A stretch of DNA of 48,516 nucleotides from Acidobacteria bacterium 13_2_20CM_2_57_6 (GTDB lineage Bacteria; Acidobacteriota; Terriglobia; Acidiferrales; UBA7541). The stretch lies in NCBI GenBank assembly GCA_001917435.1, contig MNEA01000027.1:1-48516 (forward strand), read 5' to 3'. Under the pieces are notes generated by a model. The model was not told the origin of the DNA. It made no database searches and saw only the letters and a list, made by a program, of their open reading frames with translations. The position numbers were made by a program, and so were the translations under genes. Positions 44,149 through 48,516 of this stretch are shown piece by piece. The stretch's first letter is position 1; every line of letters begins with the position of its first letter.

Positions 44149-44991
44149 TTAGCGCGCCTCCGCAGGAGTAGCCAGCCGCCGCTCACGCCGCCGCGTCACA
44201 ACCGCGGAGACGGCAATCCCGACAAAATAAAGCCCGACCATCGGCGCCATGAAGATAAGCATGGTCATGGCATCGGGAGTGGGCGTAACGATGGCGGCAA
44301 CGATGGCAATGACGAGAATGGCGTAACGGAAATTCTTCCACAGGAATTTTGGCGTGACGATGCCGAAGAGTGACAAAAAGAAAATCAAAATTGGCAATTC
44401 AAACACCAATCCAAGCCCGAGCAAGATCAATAGGACCAGGTCGAAGTACTCGTTGACGGTGATCATGGGCTTGATCGAACTTATGGGGCCCTGGAAACTG
44501 ACCAGGAATCGCAGGATGTACGGCAAGGTGATGAAGTAGCCGAAGGCGATCCCCGCGACAAACAGAAACACAGTGGAAAAAATAAATCCGGTAACGGCGC
44601 TGCGCTCGTGTTTGTAAAGCGCCGGCGCGACGAAAAGCCAAACTTGATAAAGAACGACAGGCGAAGCAAGAACGATTCCGATATACACGCCAAGCGTGAT
44701 GTAGGTGTTCAAGTACCCGGCAGGATGGGTGTAAACCAGCTCCGCGTTCAGATGCGCTTCCGTGAGCGCCTTGATGATGGGACGAATGATGAAATTGATG
44801 ACGTACTTCGAAATATAGACGCCGATGAAAGCGCCAATTCCTATTGCGTAGAGCGAGTAGATAATTCGTTTGCGAAGCTCGCTGAGGTGTTCGAAAAAGG
44901 TCATTGCGCCGGCAGGCTCTTCTGCCGGTGCGGTAGTCTGCGTGTTGGATTCGGATTCGGGCACGGATTCAGGCCGGGGACTGGTGGTCAT
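44149..44991 (-). CDS. tatC: Twin-arginine translocase subunit TatC
   Basis: The protein has 280 residues from the ATG at 44991; a GTG 11 codons earlier is possible. It is the core receptor of the Tat pathway, which exports folded proteins. The N-terminus is MTFFEHLSELRKRIIYS, which contains the conserved Glu. Six membrane helices follow, with FVAPALYKHER and FGIVTPKFLWKNFRYAI as conserved loops and a terminal Arg-rich tail. It overlaps the upstream tatA/B-type gene by 23 nt, forming one operon. Confidence 0.96.
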   Translation of the reverse strand: MTTSPRPESVPESESNTQTTAPAEEPAGAMTFFEHLSELRKRIIYSLYAIGIGAFIGVYISKYVINFIIRPIIKALTEAHLNAELVYTHPAGYLNTYITLGVYIGIVLASPVVLYQVWLFVAPALYKHERSAVTGFIFSTVFLFVAGIAFGYFITLPYILRFLVSFQGPISSIKPMITVNEYFDLVLLILLGLGLVFELPILIFFLSLFGIVTPKFLWKNFRYAILVIAIVAAIVTPTPDAMTMLIFMAPMVGLYFVGIAVSAVVTRRRERRLATPAEAR

Positions 44992-45418
44992 TGAGAGCTT
45001 CTTGGGAATTCGTAATGGCGGCACTTTCCGTGTTGCTTTCGGCTGCTTCTCCCGAGGAACGCGGAACTGATTCGGGAACGGGCGAGATCACGGGGTCTTC
45101 CGTGACGTAGGATTCGACCGGAGGCTCCCTTGGCGGCGCATCCGCGTCAGTAGAACCTGCAGTAGCGAGGGGCAAACTAGTCTCGCTGGCCACGGCCGAA
45201 GCAGCAGCCGCTTCGGCAGCCTTCTTGCGCTCGGCCTGAAGGGCTTGCCGCTCCATCTCGCGCATTTCCTCTTCAAACGCGCTCTTAAAGTCCGTCGAAG
45301 CCTTGCGGAACTCCGCCATGAGCTTGCCAAGGCTGCGGGCAAGCTCCGGCAGCTTCTGTGGCCCGAACACCACCAGCACCACGATAAACACCACAATCAT
45401 GTGAGGAATGCTTAACAT
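44969..45418 (-). CDS. Twin-arginine translocase TatA/TatB family protein
   Basis: The protein has 149 residues. An N-terminal membrane helix (HMIVVFIVVLVVFG) is followed by the PQKLPELARSLGKL motif and an amphipathic helix. A long Ala/Glu/Pro-rich tail (about 75-149) resembles TatB more than TatA. Only one TatA/B gene is adjacent to tatC, so a second may lie elsewhere or this one may do both jobs. A strong promoter lies just upstream (45452-45480). Confidence 0.9.
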   Translation of the reverse strand: MLSIPHMIVVFIVVLVVFGPQKLPELARSLGKLMAEFRKASTDFKSAFEEEMREMERQALQAERKKAAEAAAASAVASETSLPLATAGSTDADAPPREPPVESYVTEDPVISPVPESVPRSSGEAAESNTESAAITNSQEALNDHQSPA

Positions 45419-45451
45419 TGCGTTTGAGGGCCGTCTAAAGGGTCCATGGGC

Positions 45452-45480
45452 ATCATAGAAAGGGTGTCAGCCGCTGTCAA
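45452..45480 (-). promoter_or_regulatory. Promoter for the tat operon
   Basis: On the minus strand TTGACA (45475-45480) is followed after exactly 17 nt by TATGAT (45452-45457). The predicted transcript starts about 30 nt before the tatA/B ATG. Confidence 0.7.
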
Positions 45481-45508
45481 ACCGGACTTTACGACGGATG
45501 CGGTGTGC

Positions 45509-45514
45509 TATAAT
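45509..45514 (+). promoter_or_regulatory. Candidate -10 element for the S41 protease
   Basis: A perfect TATAAT lies 30 nt before the ATG at 45544, back to back with the tat promoter. No good -35 is at 17 nt; TTTACG at 45488-45493 gives a 15 nt spacer. Confidence 0.45.
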
Positions 45515-45543
45515 TTTAGCCTGAGCTGTCACGCGAGGTAGAG

Positions 45544-47157
45544 ATGAATTCAGAGCGTCGCGGACTTGTAATTGTAGTGGCCGTACTGCTGGTATCCGCC
45601 GTCTTGGGTGGCATTTACGGCCCTAACGTGCGAGCCACGACCGCCTCGGCGGACGATTACCAGACGGCGGTTCGGGACTTCACGAAGGTCCTGAACGTGG
45701 TCCAGAACAATTATGCCGATACGGTCGACATAGATAAGGCTGTCTACCAAGGCGCCATTCCGGGCATGCTGCGCATGCTCGATCCCCATTCGAGTTTCTT
45801 CGATGCCAAGCAGTTCTCCCTCCTTCGTGAAGACCAGCGTGGCAAGTACTACGGCGTAGGCATGATCGTCGCGCCGCGCGACAACCACACCGTGGTTATG
45901 GCGCCGTATGCTGGCGCGCCGGCGTACAACGCGGGAATCCGCCCAGGTGACGTGATTGTCAAAGTCGACGACAAGTCCACCGATGGACTGACCACCACCG
46001 AAGTGGCGGACATGTTGAAGGGCCCGAAGGGAACCGTCGTAAAGATCACCATTTCGCGTGAGGGCTATGCCGAGCAGCTCGTTTTCACCGTGACCCGCGA
46101 CGAGATACCGCGGCATTCCGTGGATATTGCGTTCATGCTGAAGCCGGGCGTCGGTTACATCCGGCTATCGGGATTTAACGAGACGACAGACCGCGAGATT
46201 GCCGACGCGTTGCGACAGCTCAATGCCCCCGCGCTGGACGGCCTGATTCTGGATATGCGCGGGAACCCCGGCGGTCTGCTGAACGAAGCGGTCGCGGTCG
46301 GAGATATGTTCCTGGATAAGAACCAACTGATCGTTTCGCATCACGGGCGCTCATCACCGGAGCGGCGGTATTACGCGGTGCGCGGAAATCAGGGCGTTAC
46401 CGTTCCTCTGGTGATTCTCGTAAATAACAATTCGGCTTCAGCGACGGAAATTGTTTCCGGCGCGGTGCAGGACCATGACCGCGGGTTGATCGTGGGAGAG
46501 ACGACCTTTGGCAAGGGTCTCGTGCAGACGGTCACGCCGCTCAGCGAGAATACCGGACTGGCGCTAACGACCGCGCGCTATTACACCCCAAGTGGGCGGC
46601 TGATTCAGCGGGACTACAAATCCGTTTCGCTCTATGAATATCACTATGAACGCAAAGTGCCCGATCATCCGACGGAAGTGAAACTGACGGACAGCGGGCG
46701 CCAGGTGACGGGCGGCGGCGGCATCACGCCGGACATCATCGTGCCCGCACCCAAGTTGACGAAGTTCGAACAGTTGCTCTATCGCGACGATGTGTTCTGG
46801 CCCGCCGAAACCGGCGTAGGTGGATTTACGCGCTACTATCTCGGCACCAAGCCCACCATTACGAAAGAGTTTGAGGCTGACGATAACGTGATGCGCGTCT
46901 TCCGCGAGTATCTGAGCAAGCACAGTGTCCGGTACACGGAGCCAGAAATGGCCGAAAGCCTCGACTGGATCAAGCGGAAGATCAAGCAGGAAGTGTTCAT
47001 GTCGGCGTTCAACCAGCAGGAAGGCTTCAAGGTTCTGTTGGAAGCCGATCCGCAGGTGCAGAAAGCCGTGGAAGCGATTCCCCAGGCGCGCGCACTGTAT
47101 CAGAACGCCAAGAAGATCGTGGCGCAGCGCGCAGGCAATTCGATCGAGCGGCCGTAA
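45544..47157 (+). CDS. S41 C-terminal processing protease (CtpA-like)
   Basis: The protein has 537 residues with GAGGTAGAG before the ATG. One N-terminal membrane helix or signal anchor (VIVVAVLLVSAVLGGIYG) places it in the periplasm. A PDZ domain (about 110-195; GAPAYNAGIRPGDVIVKVDD) is followed by the catalytic core: LDMRGNPGGLLNEAV, the nucleophile Ser in NNNSASATEI, and Lys in TFGKGLVQT. The C-terminal 140 residues are helical and may control access. It trims or degrades periplasmic proteins from their C-termini. Confidence 0.94.
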   Translation: MNSERRGLVIVVAVLLVSAVLGGIYGPNVRATTASADDYQTAVRDFTKVLNVVQNNYADTVDIDKAVYQGAIPGMLRMLDPHSSFFDAKQFSLLREDQRGKYYGVGMIVAPRDNHTVVMAPYAGAPAYNAGIRPGDVIVKVDDKSTDGLTTTEVADMLKGPKGTVVKITISREGYAEQLVFTVTRDEIPRHSVDIAFMLKPGVGYIRLSGFNETTDREIADALRQLNAPALDGLILDMRGNPGGLLNEAVAVGDMFLDKNQLIVSHHGRSSPERRYYAVRGNQGVTVPLVILVNNNSASATEIVSGAVQDHDRGLIVGETTFGKGLVQTVTPLSENTGLALTTARYYTPSGRLIQRDYKSVSLYEYHYERKVPDHPTEVKLTDSGRQVTGGGGITPDIIVPAPKLTKFEQLLYRDDVFWPAETGVGGFTRYYLGTKPTITKEFEADDNVMRVFREYLSKHSVRYTEPEMAESLDWIKRKIKQEVFMSAFNQQEGFKVLLEADPQVQKAVEAIPQARALYQNAKKIVAQRAGNSIERP

Positions 47158-47302
47158 GGACAACGCACAGATTTACGCTTTGATGTTAGGGTCACGGCAT
47201 CCTGCCCGGTCGGGAAACGTGATGCGTCCTTATGTGTTTGCAAGCAGCGGAACGCGTGTTGGCAAGCACCGGACCGTTTGCTAGAATTACCTCGCTGCTC
47301 GT

Positions 47303-47378
47303 GGGCGAGTAGCTCAGCTGGGAGAGCGCCTCGTTCGCAACGAGGAGGCCGGGGGTTCGAATCCCCTCTCGTCCACCA
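47303..47378 (+). tRNA. tRNA-Ala (anticodon CGC), CCA encoded
   Basis: A full cloverleaf can be drawn: acceptor GGGCGAG with CTCGTCC, D arm GCTCAGCTGGGAGAGC, anticodon stem CCTCG with CGAGG, loop TTCGCAA, and T arm GGGGGTTCGAATCCCC. The G3-U70 wobble pair is the alanine identity mark. The 3' CCA is in the gene. It is followed after 35 nt by the end of an integrase gene. Confidence 0.97.
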
Positions 47379-47413
47379 AACTACTTTCCTGCTTTCAATA
47401 GCTTACGGCACAT

Positions 47414-48516
47414 TTACGCTATCTTTGGAACAACGCGGAGTAGCCCAAGTAGCCCAACTGAGCCCGGAATTTGGAATCCCGTGCCTAGCCGTTCAGCCCA
47501 ATCCAACCGGTACTGCCGATCGTTCATGAGCTTTATGTATCGCTCCGAGACGTGTCGCGGAGCGTGCCCGGACCAGAAGTGTCTAAGCGCCTCCGGGCAA
47601 TCCGACTTGTCGAGGTAGGAGAGACGGTAGCGCCGGAAGATATTGAACCCACCCTGCACATGCTTCATGGATTTGAGAATCGGATGGAGATTGTCTTGGA
47701 GCGTGTTTGATTGAAGGAGTTGGGCACCGGTCGAGGTTTGGAACAGTAGCCCCGATGTGCGCGTGCCGATGAAGTCCCTCAGCATCGCCGCAAGTGGCGT
47801 GCACAGGTCAACGTAGCGTTTTCCGTGCTTGGTCTTAAGATACTGCTGGATATCACCACGCTTGGCTTTTTGGATGATGTGGAGGGTTCGGCAGTCCGGA
47901 AAGATATGCTTGTCGATTTCGAGGCCGAGGGCTTCCCCGACCCGAAGAGGCCCAGAGCCGGCGAGCAGCGCGTAGAGCATTTGATACTGCCCTTTCGCCT
48001 GCGCGACAATGGTTGTGGCGCCTTCACTGGTTGTAGTTGGTTGCCGCTGATCGTCGATTACAGGCGCGTCGATGTAGTCCTCGTTCCACTTTCGTGGAAA
48101 CAACTCTTCCCCGTTTTCGTTGATTGCCGAGGCCATCACGCTCTTGACGATGCCCAGATAGTCTCGGATGGATGCGGCAGCGAGGTGTGGCGCCATATTC
48201 TCAACCAACTCTTTCAGGGCGCGATTGTTGATGTCGGCCAAGTGGCGCCCCGCAAGGAACGGGTAGATCCACTTGTCCATGGCGTACCGCCGATTGTCGA
48301 TGGTGGTTTCTTCGAGGGGATTGCGCTTCCGTTTGGAGAGAGATTTTAGCCATACCTCTCCTTGCTCGCGAAAGCTAATGGAAGTTGTTGCCTCGATGAA
48401 TTGCTGGGTTGAGTTGATGCCGAGTTGCTCGAGCCTTTCTGCGGCCCGTCGTTCGGCAGTCGTGCGCGTTCGGCAGATACCCAAGGCGCAAGCGCATCGC
48501 CTTGGGTATCTGCCGA
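47414..48516 (-). CDS. Tyrosine-recombinase integrase, 5' end beyond or disturbed at the window edge
   Basis: At least 356 residues are visible, and the frame stays open to the right edge. The N-terminal and core-binding parts (about 37-150; SFREQGEVWLKSLSKRK, AAASIRDYLGIVKSVMASA) precede a catalytic domain with Arg in GPLRVGEALGLE. A second Arg is in NIFRRYRLSY (a variant of HxxR), followed by WSGHAP and the Tyr nucleophile in VSERYIKLM. The stop lies 35 nt from the tRNA-Ala gene, pointing at it. This is the usual layout of an integrated element using the tRNA 3' end as att site. The start cannot be fixed: a TTG is at 48484 and the last 47 bases are a palindrome. Confidence 0.88.
   Translation of the reverse strand, partial: GRYPRRCACALGICRTRTTAERRAAERLEQLGINSTQQFIEATTSISFREQGEVWLKSLSKRKRNPLEETTIDNRRYAMDKWIYPFLAGRHLADINNRALKELVENMAPHLAAASIRDYLGIVKSVMASAINENGEELFPRKWNEDYIDAPVIDDQRQPTTTSEGATTIVAQAKGQYQMLYALLAGSGPLRVGEALGLEIDKHIFPDCRTLHIIQKAKRGDIQQYLKTKHGKRYVDLCTPLAAMLRDFIGTRTSGLLFQTSTGAQLLQSNTLQDNLHPILKSMKHVQGGFNIFRRYRLSYLDKSDCPEALRHFWSGHAPRHVSERYIKLMNDRQYRLDWAERLGTGFQIPGSVGLLGLLRVVPKIA
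48470..48516. repeat. Perfect 19-bp inverted repeat at the right end
   Basis: TCGGCAGATACCCAAGGCG at 48470-48488 is repeated as its exact reverse complement at 48498-48516, with a 9-nt spacer. The repeat runs up to the last base. The inner coding sense (ALGICRTR) fits the integrase, so the outer arm is probably a fold-back artefact at a contig end. Confidence 0.8.

Overview
The window looks like a contig from a member of the Acidobacteriota. The main reasons are two very large Oar-like TonB-dependent receptors with an N-terminal carboxypeptidase-regulatory-like domain, the composition (moderately high GC), a TPR protein joined to a similar domain, and an NtrB / periplasmic coiled-coil / NtrC gene order. 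This assignment is inference from gene style; no rRNA is present. The right end carries a perfect fold-back, so the sequence probably stops at a contig end.

Layout. 1-7275 holds two divergent TonB-dependent receptors. The left one runs off the window edge and is frameshifted; a 1.07 kb intergenic region lies between them. 7375-14508 is a minus-strand cluster. In transcription order it encodes an aldehyde dehydrogenase, a small Cys-rich protein, a LeuA-like DRE-TIM metallolyase, an unusual M20 peptidase/amidohydrolase fusion and a secreted TPR protein. truA and pyrE follow, then a TolC-type outer membrane channel facing right. 18610-20733 encodes a split coenzyme-B12 acyl-CoA mutase whose active-site residues match isobutyryl-CoA mutase rather than methylmalonyl-CoA mutase. 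rsgA, an SRPBCC protein and a two-domain M16 protease lie on the minus strand.

25823-31166 is a tight plus-strand operon for amino-acid and acyl-CoA breakdown: acyl-CoA carboxylase beta subunit, HMG-CoA lyase, enoyl-CoA hydratase, hotdog thioesterase and histidine ammonia-lyase. With the mutase it points to use of branched-chain amino acids and histidine. 31651-34062 is a minus-strand trio (alpha/beta hydrolase, TPR protein, membrane-anchored SMI1/KNR4-like protein) closed by an intrinsic terminator. 34270-38903 carries a prepilin peptidase and an NtrB/NtrC-type sigma-54 two-component pair separated by a periplasmic coiled-coil protein. An orphan gene of lower GC follows.

39411-43064 holds ubiE/menG, aroB and nadB. 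43120-45418 holds a glutaminyl-cyclase-like lipoprotein, tatC and a tatA/B gene, with a strong divergent promoter region facing an S41 C-terminal protease. A tRNA-Ala(CGC) at 47303 is followed at once by a tyrosine-recombinase integrase pointing at it. This suggests that the left end of an integrated element begins here.

Most genes belong to known families. The strongest unusual items are the ICM-type split mutase, the M20/amidohydrolase fusion with a buried signal-peptide-like junction, the frameshifted receptor with its long leader, the hydrolase/TPR/SMI1 trio, and the tRNA/integrase junction. I saw no CRISPR array, rRNA, transposase or clearly novel defence system.
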